Assembly (NCBI GenBank): GCA_016200785.1
Contig: JACQED010000594.1
Span: forward strand, 1-29,649
Reading direction: 5' to 3'
From: Chloroflexota bacterium
GTDB lineage: Bacteria; Chloroflexota; Anaerolineae; Anaerolineales; JACQED01
Length of the DNA: 29,649 nucleotides
The notes under the pieces are model-generated. The model was not told the origin of the DNA, ran no database searches, and saw nothing but the letters and a program-made list of their open reading frames with translations. Shown piece by piece: positions 1 to 7,624 of this stretch; the first letter of the stretch is position 1; each line of letters opens with the position of its first letter. The position numbers and the translations under genes are program-made.

Positions 1-743
1 ACGTCAAGGCCCTGCGCTGGAAGCCGGACAGCCTTACGCTTTACTTTGCAATCTTTCCGCGCGGGGGAAAGGAAATGGGCGGCGGCGTGTGGAGTTATTC
101 GTTCACCGACATTGACCCGCTGAATCACGTCAATGCGACCGAGGCGATGGGCGACTGGGCCATCTTCCAGTTTTCGCCCGACGGCCACCTCGCGGCCTTC
201 TGCACGAAACCCGAAGGCCCCGGCTACACCTGCGGCAAACTCTACGTGCTCGACATCGGACTGCGCCTCGCGCGCCCGGTGCCCATTCCCAAAGAATGTG
301 ACCCGGTGAATCTGGTCTGGTCGCCGCGAGGCGAACGCCTCGCCGTCGCGTGCAGTCCCGACATCGGGATCGGATCGAAGATCTTCAGCGTCGATCCGCT
401 GTCGCTCACGACGGCGCAACTCACGCCCGGGCGCTGGAGCGACTTCAGCCCGTCGTGGTCGCCGGACGGAAACAAGATCGCCTTCCGCAGCTGTATCGAG
501 ACTTGCACAATCTGGATCATGGACGCGAACAACGGCGCGGATCGCGTGGAGGTGGGCACGACGATCATCGGCACCGGGAGGCTGGTGTGGACGCCGGACG
601 GCGACCTGCTGGCCGCCGTCCGTGACGAACCCAATTTCGCGCCGGGGATTTATCGCATCTCAACGGCGACTGGCGGCGCTGTGCTTCTCACACCGGGCAA
701 GTTGACACGGCTGATGGGGTTGAGGCGGTTTCAGATTCCCTGA
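1..743 (+). CDS. TolB/WD40-like beta-propeller protein, 5'-truncated
   Basis: The reading frame is open from base 3 at the left edge to the TGA at 741-743, so the first internal ATG (75) is not the true start and the N-terminal part lies outside the window. The visible 247 residues hold at least four PD40/TolB-type blades, each marked by a W-x-P-x-G/D-x(2)-L/I-A core (for example 'SWSPDGNKIAF' and 'WTPDGDLLAAV'). Such propellers are usually periplasmic or extracellular scaffolds or ligand binders; the exact role cannot be told. The gene converges tail to tail on the SH3 lipoprotein that ends at 751, leaving 7 bp, too little for a terminator. It resembles the propeller lipoprotein near 11.5 kb in theme but not enough to call them paralogs. 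Confidence 0.8.
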   Translation, partial: VKALRWKPDSLTLYFAIFPRGGKEMGGGVWSYSFTDIDPLNHVNATEAMGDWAIFQFSPDGHLAAFCTKPEGPGYTCGKLYVLDIGLRLARPVPIPKECDPVNLVWSPRGERLAVACSPDIGIGSKIFSVDPLSLTTAQLTPGRWSDFSPSWSPDGNKIAFRSCIETCTIWIMDANNGADRVEVGTTIIGTGRLVWTPDGDLLAAVRDEPNFAPGIYRISTATGGAVLLTPGKLTRLMGLRRFQIP

Positions 744-750
744 CAGCGGC

Positions 751-1620
751 TCACTTGCACTTGTAGGAAGGATTGTTTCTTGAGTTCTCCAGACATTCCC
801 TCGCCTTTTTCTCCTTGCCTCCGGGCACACCTGCATTGGTGATCGTCACCGTATACGTCTCAATCGAGTCGTTCAATCGGACAACCGACAACGTGTAGGT
901 CTGCTGCGGAAACTCCGGGCAGACCCAGTGGGAAGTCTGTCCCGCCACCAGCCCCTCCCCGTCGAGGAAGACTCCCTGAACGCCCGTCACGTCCCACCTG
1001 ACCCAGGTACACGGCTTGTCCCAAACTACATTTGAGGCATCGGCAGTGAACGTCACCGGATAGTTCGTCGCCGTCGCCGGCACGGGCGTCAGGCTCGGCG
1101 TGACCGGGATGGTCGGCATGGGAGTCAACGATGCCGGAACGGTCGCAGTCGGCGGCTTGGTCGGCAGTGTGGCAAACTGGTTGAATAGCGGCACCGCATT
1201 CCTGTCTCCGTAGACCGACACCAGCGTTTCGAGAATGTAGCCCACGCTGTTCGGCGCGGCGGGATACTCGATCGCCAGCCACAGTCCGCCGGCGGCGCGG
1301 CCGATGAGCGGCGCTTGATCGCCCTGCTTAAGCAGGCCGACCACCGGATAGCCCGTCGTCGGCCCGGCCCGCACCTGCACGCCGAGGTTGGCGACGATAT
1401 ACGGCCCGGAGTAAGGTGTGGCCGAGGGGATCGGCGTCTCGGTCGGTGGGCCGGGCGGGGTATGGGTCGGCCCGACAGTGATCGTGGCGACGGCGGTGCG
1501 GGTGAACGTCGCGATACTTTGCCCCGCCGGCAGCGGCGTGCTCTGACAGTCGGCGGCGATCATCGCGAACATCAGAATGGTCGCGGTTAGCAAGACGCGG
1601 AAATGTCTTTTCGATCGCAT
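751..1620 (-). CDS. Exported SH3-domain lipoprotein (paralog 1)
   Basis: A 289-residue exported protein. Residues 1-24 form a basic-then-hydrophobic signal peptide followed by Cys25; the residue before it is Asp, which is not a canonical lipobox, so lipidation is uncertain. A Pro/Thr-rich linker (about 50-70) leads to a bacterial SH3 domain (about 74-137, with 'VQVRAGPTTGYPVVGLL'), a second Pro/Thr linker (150-185), and a C-terminal Ig-like module (about 188-262) with 'KPCTWVRW', 'VFLDG' and 'VCPEFPQQTYTL'. Cys204 and Cys234 could form a disulfide. The start has a clear Shine-Dalgarno (AGGAGT) upstream. It shares its architecture and C-terminal module with the gene directly upstream, so the pair looks like a tandem duplication. 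Likely cell-envelope binding or scaffolding; substrate unknown. Confidence 0.85.
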   Translation of the reverse strand: MRSKRHFRVLLTATILMFAMIAADCQSTPLPAGQSIATFTRTAVATITVGPTHTPPGPPTETPIPSATPYSGPYIVANLGVQVRAGPTTGYPVVGLLKQGDQAPLIGRAAGGLWLAIEYPAAPNSVGYILETLVSVYGDRNAVPLFNQFATLPTKPPTATVPASLTPMPTIPVTPSLTPVPATATNYPVTFTADASNVVWDKPCTWVRWDVTGVQGVFLDGEGLVAGQTSHWVCPEFPQQTYTLSVVRLNDSIETYTVTITNAGVPGGKEKKARECLENSRNNPSYKCK

Positions 1621-1676
1621 AGCAGTTGACTCCTGAGGGCGCTGAAGTCCACGGCCTCACTGATTCGCGGCCCCGA

Positions 1677-2474
1677 TCACGGAGCAGACGGGAGGCCGCT
1701 GTTGTCGATCGTCACCGACAGGGAGAGGCGCTTGCCTTCGTACGTCACTACCTCCAGCGTGTAAGTCTGCGAAGGGATGGCCGGGCATACGAGCCAATTC
1801 TCGCGCCCAAGCATGCTCCGGCCGTCGAGATACACGGCTTGCACCGGATCAGCTATCCAGCGGAGGTAGGTGCAAGGTTGTTTGTAGTCAACGCTGGTGG
1901 TGTCGGCATAGAAGGCCAACTCGATCGGGATGGGCGTAATATCGAAGAGCGAAGTCGGGATGGGGGTGGGCGCGCCCGGCGGCAAAGGCGTGGGGGTAAC
2001 TGGCGGGGGGAGTGGCGGCGGCGCTGGCAGCGGCGACGCCTGGCCCGGCACGGGCGCGACGGCGACTTGCTCGCCCACCGGCAAGGTTTTGAAGTCGCCC
2101 TCGACCGTCGCCAGTTCGCGGAAGATCCAGCCTCTGCCCTGCGGCACGAGCCGGAATTCGATCATCAGCCAGTCGTTCGCCGCCGTCCGCCCGATCGCGA
2201 CAGCTCGATCCCCCGGTTCCAGCAGGCCGAGCGTGTTGAACGACGTGCCCGGCCCGGCGCGCACTTTCACGAGCGTGCTGACGGTGAGCGGCAGTTTGAC
2301 GATGGGCGTTTCAGTGGGAAGTGTCACGCTGGCTTGTGAGGTCGCGGTCGGCAGCGGCACGGTGCCCACCGTGTAACCCGGCGGCCCGGGCGTCTCCGGC
2401 GCGCAGGCCGCTGCAAGCAAGATCAGAAATGTCACTCCCGTCCGCGAGATTACGTCCCGACAAAGTCCCATCAT
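1677..2474 (-). CDS. SH3-domain lipoprotein (paralog 2)
   Basis: A 265-residue lipoprotein. The signal peptide ends in a canonical lipobox 'LAAAC' (Cys24). It is followed by a bacterial SH3 domain (about 63-126, 'VKVRAGPGTSFNTLGLL'), a long Pro-rich linker (about 138-180), and the same C-terminal module as its downstream neighbour (about 185-258: 'QPCTYLRW', 'VYLDG', 'LVCP', 'TYTLEVV'; Cys201 and Cys230). The ATG overlaps the TGA of the Nudix gene as ATGA (2471-2474), so translation is probably coupled. SH3_3-type domains in exported bacterial proteins commonly bind peptidoglycan or other wall ligands; that is family knowledge, and the ligand here is unknown. Confidence 0.87.
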   Translation of the reverse strand: MMGLCRDVISRTGVTFLILLAAACAPETPGPPGYTVGTVPLPTATSQASVTLPTETPIVKLPLTVSTLVKVRAGPGTSFNTLGLLEPGDRAVAIGRTAANDWLMIEFRLVPQGRGWIFRELATVEGDFKTLPVGEQVAVAPVPGQASPLPAPPPLPPPVTPTPLPPGAPTPIPTSLFDITPIPIELAFYADTTSVDYKQPCTYLRWIADPVQAVYLDGRSMLGRENWLVCPAIPSQTYTLEVVTYEGKRLSLSVTIDNSGLPSAP

Positions 2475-2926
2475 GATCTGCGTGCCTTCGTGTCCTCGTG
2501 GTAAATCTCCACTGCTCTTTTCACAAAACTCCGCGCCGGCTCAAAGGTCATCATCGCCGCCGCTTCGTCCACCGGAATCCACAGCCGCTTGAACGTCGCG
2601 CGATCGTGCTCGGCGTCATCATGATCCCCGGACTCCGATCGCTGATGATCGGCCAACGCCATCAGAAAATACGTCTCGTCCCGAACGTACTGCTTCCCGT
2701 CCCGCACGTACTGCGCCTGCTGTGTCCCCAGATCGGCCACGACTCGCAAATTGCGATAACCGGTCTCTTCCATTGTCTCGCGCAATGCCGCCCGCTCCGG
2801 CGTCTCGCCGTCTTCGATGTGGCCTTTGGGCAACACGATTTCGCCGAGCGCCGGTTTGCGCAGAAGCAAGACGCGATCGCCGTCGAAGACGATGCCGCCG
2901 GCGGCGTGGTAGTGGACGATTTCCAC
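2471..2926 (-). CDS. Nudix hydrolase
   Basis: A 151-residue Nudix protein of usual single-domain length. The Nudix box runs from Gly35 to Tyr57: G-x5-E41-x7-R49-E50-x2-E53-E54-x-G56, with the metal-binding glutamates intact. The N-terminal 'AAGGIVF...VLLLRK...LPKGHIE' is typical of the (di)nucleoside polyphosphate/MutT-like branch; the substrate (Ap4A, oxidised dNTP or other) cannot be told. The start is GTG with no Shine-Dalgarno, and a TATACT box lies only 7 bp upstream, which suggests a leaderless mRNA. The last residues ('YHEDTKARRS') are written by an 8-bp-period repeat (2483-2506), so the original C-terminus was probably shorter. First gene of a three-gene unit with the two SH3 lipoproteins. 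Confidence 0.9.
   Translation of the reverse strand: MEIVHYHAAGGIVFDGDRVLLLRKPALGEIVLPKGHIEDGETPERAALRETMEETGYRNLRVVADLGTQQAQYVRDGKQYVRDETYFLMALADHQRSESGDHDDAEHDRATFKRLWIPVDEAAAMMTFEPARSFVKRAVEIYHEDTKARRS
2483..2506. repeat. Octamer-period degenerate repeat
   Basis: Three 8-bp units with a shared frame (TGCCTTCG, TGTCCTCG, then TGGTAAAT). It forms the 3' end of the Nudix coding sequence. The same style of repeat recurs at 7542-7619 and 28652-28715. Confidence 0.5.
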
Positions 2927-2932
2927 GCGGCA

Positions 2933-2938
2933 AGTATA
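2933..2938 (-). promoter_or_regulatory. Candidate -10 box for a leaderless Nudix transcript
   Basis: On the minus strand this reads TATACT and ends 6 bp before the GTG start codon, which would put the transcription start on or next to the start codon. No clear -35 box is seen. No Shine-Dalgarno precedes the GTG, which fits leaderless initiation. Confidence 0.35.
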
Positions 2939-2944
2939 CTCGTT

Positions 2945-2972
2945 TTTGCAGAGACGCGCATTGGCGTATAAT
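2945..2972 (+). promoter_or_regulatory. Sigma70-type promoter for the tRNA nucleotidyltransferase
   Basis: A perfect TATAAT at 2967-2972 is preceded, with 16 bp spacing, by a weak TTTGCA at 2945-2950. It lies in the 107-bp divergent gap between the Nudix gene and the nucleotidyltransferase, 61 bp before the ATG. The gap holds nothing else that I recognise. Confidence 0.5.
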
Positions 2973-3033
2973 CTTCCCGCAAGGTAAAAAACTTTGGATG
3001 TGGAGAACGGCGCAGATCGCGCCAGACTAGGCT

Positions 3034-5700
3034 ATGGAACTCATCCTCACCCACGAGCAGGCCGACTTCGACGCGGTGGCAGCGCAGGCGGCGGCGCACG
3101 AGTTGAACCCGACGGCGACGCCCGTTTTGCCGCGCCGCGCCAATCGGAACGTCCGCGCCTACCTCACGCTCTACGGCGACGAACTACCCTTCGTCGAGCC
3201 GGATGATCTGCCGAAAGAGAAGATCGACAGAGTGACGTTGGTGGACACGCAGAGCCTCATCACGCTCAGAGGCATGGGCAATCCGCCGTCGGCGCAAGTC
3301 CACGTCGTTGACCATCATCCGCTCAACCGCGACTTGCCCGAGGGCTGGACGGCGAGCATCGCCGAAACCGGCGCGACGACGACGCTCTTGATCGAAGAAC
3401 TCCGCGAGCGCGACGCCGAACTTTCGGAGGCCGAAGCGACGTTGATGCTCCTCGGCATCTACGAAGACACCGGCGGGCTTTCGTATTTGGACACGACGCC
3501 GCGCGACGTACTGGCCGCCGCGTGGCTGTTGGAACAGGGCGCGAGCCTCGCCATCGCCAACGACTTCCTGCATCATCCGCTCACACCCGATCAGCGCGGC
3601 CTGTACGAACGCCTGCTGGCCTCCGCCGAGACGCACCTGCTCGACGGCCAGACGGTCGTCGTCGCCTGCGCCGAAGCCAAAGGGATGATCGAGGAGATCT
3701 CGACGCTGGCCCACAAACTGCGCGACCTGTTCGAGCCGGATGCGCTGTTCATCCTCGTGCAACTCGAATCGCACGTGCAACTCGTGGCGCGCTCGACCTC
3801 GGACGCGATCGACGTGGCCGACATTGCGGCGGCCTTCGGCGGCGGCGGACACAACCGCGCCGCCGCTGCGACGATTCGCGACCGCCCGCTGGCCGAAGCG
3901 CGCGCCAAACTTCTGCGCCTCCTGCCGGAACGATTGCGCCCCCGCGCTACCGTCGCGCAGATCATGTCGCAGGGCGCGCACACCCTCACGCCCGACGTCG
4001 CCGTCGCGCAAGCCGCCGAGATCATCCGGCGCTACGGCTACGAGGGCTATCCCGTGGTCAACGGCGAGCAGCGGCAGGTGATCGGTCTATTGACTCGCCG
4101 CGCGGTGGATCGCGCCATGTCGCACCGCATGGGCCAAACGCCCATCGGCAAAATCATGGAGGCCGGCGCGGTGTGGGTGCGGCCCGACGACTCGGTCGAG
4201 CATCTTCAACGCGTGATGACGACGCACGGCTGGGGACAGGTGCCGGTCGTGGACGCAGAGAAGGGCGAAGTGATCGGCATCGTCACGCGCACCGATCTCA
4301 TCAAACTTCTTCCCGCCGCCCGCGAGCACGTCCGGCGCAACGTGGCCGACCTGCTCGAAAGCGCCCTGACCCCCGCGCGACTGGCCTTGCTCCGCCTGAT
4401 TGGCGAAACCGCGAGAGAGATGCGCTGCTCGCTCTTCATCGTCGGCGGCTTCGCGCGCGATCTATTGCTTGGCACGCCCTCGCAAGATTTCGATCTAGTC
4501 GTCGAAGGCGACGCGATTGCCCTCGCCCGCGCGCTGGCGCGCAAACACGGCGGACGGGTGCGGAGTCATTCACGATTTGGAACAGCCAAATGGCTGATGG
4601 CGGAACGCAAATCCCAAATCCCAAAATCCAAAACCCAAAGCCCAATCTCCCCTCCACAATCCGCAATCAGCAATCTGCAATCTGCAATTGATTTCGTCTC
4701 CGCTCGCACCGAATTCTACTCTCACCCCACCGCCCTGCCTCAAGTGGAACGCGGGAGCATCAAACTCGATCTGCACCGGCGCGACTTCACGATCAACACG
4801 CTGGCCGTGCGCCTCGACGCAGATCACTTCGGCGAATTGCTCGACTTCTGGGGCGGCGAGCGCGACCTGCGCGACCGGCTGGTGCGCGTGTTGCATTCGA
4901 TCTCTTTTGTGGACGATCCCACGCGCATCCTGCGCGCCGTGCGCCTCGAACAGCGGTTGGGCTTCCGCATCGAAGCGCGAACGCAGGAACTCATCGGCCA
5001 CGCGCTGCCGCTGCTCGATAAGGTCTCCGGCGACCGCGTGCGGCACGAACTCGAATTCATTCTGGCGGAGGCCGAACCCGAGAAGATGCTGAGGCGCTTG
5101 GCCGAGTTGGACGTTCTGCCGCACATCCATCCGGCGCTGGTGTGGGATGAGTGGGTGGAGAGGAAATTCGGGGAAGCAAGGGGCAAGGGGCAAGGCTCGA
5201 GTGAAACGTGGCAGGACCTGACTACGCCCTCACCCGTATTTCTCTATTACGCGATGCTGATATTCCGGCTGGGCGCGGCGCAACTCGAGGCCGTCCTCGC
5301 CCGGTTGAAATTCCCACGCGATCGCAGCGACGATCTCGGTCAGGTGGTCGCCGTGCGCGACCTGCTGCCCCGGCTGGCCTCCGGCCTCCGGCCCAGCCAG
5401 ATCGTCGCGCTGTTGGAAGACTTCGCGCCGCGCGCCCTCGCCGCCGTTTGGCTGGCAGCCGACGATCCGGGGGCGCGTGATGCAATTGCGAATTACCTGA
5501 CTCGCTGGCGCTCCGTCGCCCCGACGGTGGACGGCAACACGTTGAAGGCGATGGGCCTCAAGCCCGGCCCGGACTTCAAGCGCATCCTGCGCGTTCTGCG
5601 CGATGCCTGGCTCGACGGCCAAATCGCGGACGAAGCCGGGGAGCGTTCCTTGTTGACCAAACTGACCGAAACAATCAACGGCGTTCCCGAAAATCCTTAA
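3034..5700 (+). CDS. DHH-CBS-tRNA nucleotidyltransferase (A- or CCA-adding) fusion
   Basis: An 888-residue three-part protein. Residues 1-300 are a DHH/DHHA1 phosphoesterase ('THEQADFDA' at 6-14, 'VDHH' at 92-95, 'GGGGH' at 269-273). Residues about 305-430 are two CBS domains, usually adenosyl-ligand sensors. From about 440 there is a class II poly(A) polymerase/tRNA nucleotidyltransferase: 'GGFARDLLLG' with catalytic Asp485 and Asp487, 'RRDFTIN', 'GGERDLRDR' and the template-type motif 'DDPTR'. It adds A or CCA to tRNA 3' ends. Long fusions of this layout are known in several phyla, often as A-adding partners of a second CC-adding enzyme; which activity applies here is not decidable. Two heptamer repeats are inserted in frame (residues about 526-551 and 715-722). 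The start has only a weak Shine-Dalgarno, and an in-frame TAG lies just upstream. Confidence 0.93.
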   Translation: MELILTHEQADFDAVAAQAAAHELNPTATPVLPRRANRNVRAYLTLYGDELPFVEPDDLPKEKIDRVTLVDTQSLITLRGMGNPPSAQVHVVDHHPLNRDLPEGWTASIAETGATTTLLIEELRERDAELSEAEATLMLLGIYEDTGGLSYLDTTPRDVLAAAWLLEQGASLAIANDFLHHPLTPDQRGLYERLLASAETHLLDGQTVVVACAEAKGMIEEISTLAHKLRDLFEPDALFILVQLESHVQLVARSTSDAIDVADIAAAFGGGGHNRAAAATIRDRPLAEARAKLLRLLPERLRPRATVAQIMSQGAHTLTPDVAVAQAAEIIRRYGYEGYPVVNGEQRQVIGLLTRRAVDRAMSHRMGQTPIGKIMEAGAVWVRPDDSVEHLQRVMTTHGWGQVPVVDAEKGEVIGIVTRTDLIKLLPAAREHVRRNVADLLESALTPARLALLRLIGETAREMRCSLFIVGGFARDLLLGTPSQDFDLVVEGDAIALARALARKHGGRVRSHSRFGTAKWLMAERKSQIPKSKTQSPISPPQSAISNLQSAIDFVSARTEFYSHPTALPQVERGSIKLDLHRRDFTINTLAVRLDADHFGELLDFWGGERDLRDRLVRVLHSISFVDDPTRILRAVRLEQRLGFRIEARTQELIGHALPLLDKVSGDRVRHELEFILAEAEPEKMLRRLAELDVLPHIHPALVWDEWVERKFGEARGKGQGSSETWQDLTTPSPVFLYYAMLIFRLGAAQLEAVLARLKFPRDRSDDLGQVVAVRDLLPRLASGLRPSQIVALLEDFAPRALAAVWLAADDPGARDAIANYLTRWRSVAPTVDGNTLKAMGLKPGPDFKRILRVLRDAWLDGQIADEAGERSLLTKLTETINGVPENP
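4609..4685. repeat. Heptamer-period array inside tRNA nucleotidyltransferase
   Basis: Eleven consecutive 7-bp units, from AAATCCC-type at the left, through a switch near 4651, to AATCTGC-type at the right. Encodes about 26 residues between the strand 'FGTAKWLM' and 'DFVSARTEFY', where family members normally have a short loop. The reading frame stays open across it. Confidence 0.85.
5178..5198. repeat. Short heptamer array inside tRNA nucleotidyltransferase
   Basis: Three 7-bp units (AAGGGGC twice, then AAGGCTC). Encodes part of a Gly/Lys-rich stretch 'EARGKGQGSS' in the C-terminal helical region. In frame. Confidence 0.6.
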
Positions 5701-5709
5701 GGCTCTTCT

Positions 5710-6378
5710 TCAGCCTTCAGCCGCCACCGATTTCAACCCATCGCGATCTAGAATCACAATCCTCTGCCGACCGAGATCGACCAACCCCTGCCGCTTGAAC
5801 TCGTTGAGCGTCTGTGTCGTCGTCTCGCGGTGCGTGCCGAGCCTCTCCGCCAGATTCTGGTGAGTGTAGCCCGCGACGACGGAGCGGTCCGGCCCGCGCG
5901 CAAGACTCAGCAGGAGAGCCGCCAGCCGTGCCGGGACGCTCTTGAAGGCCACGTCTTCCAGTTGGGTTTCCAATTCGCTCAAGCGCCGGCCCATCGCCTC
6001 GACGAATCCAAGCGCGACCTGAGGCCGGTTCAAGATCAGGCGCTCCACGTCGGCCCGGCTCATCGCGCACAGCACGCACTCCTCGACGGCCTCCGCGAAG
6101 GCGCCGTACATTCCCTGACCGAGGAGCGGCATCTCGCCGAAGATCGCGCTCGGCTCAAGCGTCTTCTTGACGATCTTCTTCCCCTCGGGCGAGAGTTGGT
6201 ATAGTTGCACGCGCCCCTGCTTGAGCAGGAACAATTTCTCGCCCGTCACGTCTGGGTCGTAGCAAACCCGTCCGGCTTCGCACGTGCTCATCGTCGCCGT
6301 CCGCTCCATTTCGAGCAAGACATCCTCCGGCAGGCCGAGGTCCATCGACGATAGATAAGCGATTTTTTGTTCGGGCAT
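5710..6378 (-). CDS. Crp/Fnr-family transcriptional regulator
   Basis: A 222-residue protein of usual family length. Residues about 12-125 are a cyclic-nucleotide-binding-type beta-roll ('LFLLKQGRVQLYQLSPEGKK', 'IFGEMPLLGQ'). The dimerisation helix follows at about 125-150. The C-terminal winged helix (about 150-215) has the recognition-helix region 'NLAERLGTHRETTTQTLNEF' and the wing 'GLVDLGRQRIVILD'. The four-cysteine Fe-S pattern of true FNR is absent, so the effector is unknown. It is divergently transcribed from the sulfite-oxidase-type enzyme across a 76-bp gap, which suggests that it controls that enzyme and itself. The start is supported by AAGGA upstream. It converges on the nucleotidyltransferase, leaving 9 bp. 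Confidence 0.9.
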   Translation of the reverse strand: MPEQKIAYLSSMDLGLPEDVLLEMERTATMSTCEAGRVCYDPDVTGEKLFLLKQGRVQLYQLSPEGKKIVKKTLEPSAIFGEMPLLGQGMYGAFAEAVEECVLCAMSRADVERLILNRPQVALGFVEAMGRRLSELETQLEDVAFKSVPARLAALLLSLARGPDRSVVAGYTHQNLAERLGTHRETTTQTLNEFKRQGLVDLGRQRIVILDRDGLKSVAAEG

Positions 6379-6397
6379 AGGTAACTTTCCTTACACG

Positions 6398-6405
6398 CGT
6401 TAACG
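6398..6405. promoter_or_regulatory. Perfect 8-bp palindrome in the divergent promoter gap
   Basis: CGTTAACG is a perfect palindrome placed where a -35 region would sit for the TATAAT at 6419. It is a candidate operator for the adjacent Crp/Fnr protein, although it does not match the E. coli CRP or FNR consensus. Confidence 0.3.
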
Positions 6406-6415
6406 GTCATGGCGG

Positions 6416-6424
6416 TGCTATAAT
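6416..6424 (+). promoter_or_regulatory. Extended -10 promoter for the molybdoenzyme
   Basis: TGCTATAAT (6416-6424) is a perfect extended -10 element (TGn before TATAAT). The -35 region is poor, typical of extended -10 or activator-dependent promoters. A strong Shine-Dalgarno (AAGGAGG) lies at 6440-6446, before the ATG at 6455. Confidence 0.55.
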
Positions 6425-6454
6425 CCGGATCGTCCAGCCAAGGAGGAAACCACG

Positions 6455-7516
6455 ATGGTTCGTCTATCCCGTCGCGCCTTTCTGCAAATTGCCGCGACTT
6501 CGACGGCGGCGCTGGCCGCCGCTTGCCAGGGCGCCCAAGCCGCGCCATCGGCCACTGCGCCCGCGCGCTCGGGCAGCGGCCCGACGCCTAAGCCCGCGAC
6601 GACTGATCCACTGCGCCACAACCCGAACTCTGCGCCGACTGAAATCGTCGTTACGCCGACCAAGAATCTTTACGTCCAATCCTACGACGCATTCCCGTCG
6701 GTGGATGCCGCGACGTACAATCTCACGATCGACGGCCTCGTCGAGAATCCGAAGTCGCTGACGTTGGATCAGATCAAGGCTCTGCCCACTGCCGAGGAGA
6801 TGCTGACTTTAGAATGCATCGGCAACCCTGTGGGCGGCCCCCTCATCGGCAACGTCGTATGGAAGGGCTTTTATCTCGAAGAATTGCTCAAAGCAGTGAA
6901 GATCAAACCCGAAGCGATCCGCGCCAAGTTCACCGCCGCCGACGGGTATCAAACCAGCGTCGAACTCAAGTGGATCACTCAGCCCTGCGTGCTGATGGCT
7001 TACGAGATCAACGGCGAGCCGCTCCCCGTCGCGCACGGCTTTCCGCTTCGCATTCGGATGCCTGGGCTGTACGGCCAGAAACAGCCGAAGTGGATCCAAC
7101 GCATCGAATTCATTGACGAGGTGTTCACCGGCTACTGGGAGAGTCAGGGCTGGTCCGACGTGGCCGCGGTCAAGACGAACTCCAAATTCAACCAACCCAA
7201 AAACCTGGCCAAACTCGAGGCGGGCCGCGTGCCTCTTTTTGGCGTGGCGTACGCCGGGACGCGCGAGATTACCAAAATCGAAGTGAAGATCGACGACGGC
7301 GAGTGGCAGGCCGCCGAACTGATGCACGGCCCGTCGGCCAAAGTGTGGGCGCAGTGGTCGTTCGATTGGAACGCCGAGCCTGGCAAGCACTTCCTGCTCG
7401 TCCGCGCCACCGACGCCGACGGCAACACTCAAACCGAAGTGGCCTCGTCGCTCTTCGACAGCGCGTATCCAGACGGCACGAACAAGATGCACAAGATCGT
7501 CGCCCAGATCGCGTGA
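6455..7516 (+). CDS. Tat-exported sulfite-oxidase-family molybdopterin enzyme
   Basis: A 353-residue protein with a twin-arginine signal ('SRRAFLQ') and a lipobox 'LAAAC' (Cys24), so probably exported folded and lipid-anchored. Residues about 75-235 match the oxidoreductase molybdopterin-binding domain, with the likely Mo-ligand Cys121 in 'TLECIGNPVGG' and 'PLRIRMPGLYGQKQPKWIQRIEF'. Residues about 250-345 form the Mo-co dimerisation (Ig-like) domain. The family oxidises sulfite or reduces S/N-oxides or protein methionine sulfoxide; the substrate cannot be assigned. A pentaheme cytochrome follows on the same strand and could carry electrons to or from it. The start has a strong Shine-Dalgarno and its own promoter, facing a Crp/Fnr regulator. 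Confidence 0.92.
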   Translation: MVRLSRRAFLQIAATSTAALAAACQGAQAAPSATAPARSGSGPTPKPATTDPLRHNPNSAPTEIVVTPTKNLYVQSYDAFPSVDAATYNLTIDGLVENPKSLTLDQIKALPTAEEMLTLECIGNPVGGPLIGNVVWKGFYLEELLKAVKIKPEAIRAKFTAADGYQTSVELKWITQPCVLMAYEINGEPLPVAHGFPLRIRMPGLYGQKQPKWIQRIEFIDEVFTGYWESQGWSDVAAVKTNSKFNQPKNLAKLEAGRVPLFGVAYAGTREITKIEVKIDDGEWQAAELMHGPSAKVWAQWSFDWNAEPGKHFLLVRATDADGNTQTEVASSLFDSAYPDGTNKMHKIVAQIA

Positions 7517-7541
7517 GGATGCTCCATTGAAACGAGGCAAT

Positions 7542-7619
7542 CACGACGGCACGAAGACACTAAGCCCACCAGATTTTTGTTAGTCTCCCTCGTGGCTTGG
7601 TGGCTTGGTGGCTCATCTC
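7542..7619. repeat. Octamer-period repeats before the cytochrome gene
   Basis: Two 8-bp-period blocks, CACGAAGA-type at 7542-7573 and CTTGGTGG-type at 7588-7619, separated by a T-rich spacer. They fill most of the 108-bp gap between the molybdoenzyme and the cytochrome and leave no Shine-Dalgarno next to the cytochrome start. Confidence 0.6.
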
Positions 7620-7624
7620 TCGCA

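Noticed and set aside
2873..2882. HIP1-like GCGATCGC site
   Set aside because: A single octamer in a GC-rich genome is expected by chance; I saw no clear excess.
4609..4685. CRISPR array
   Set aside because: Units are 7 bp without spacers, lie inside a coding frame, and no cas genes are present.
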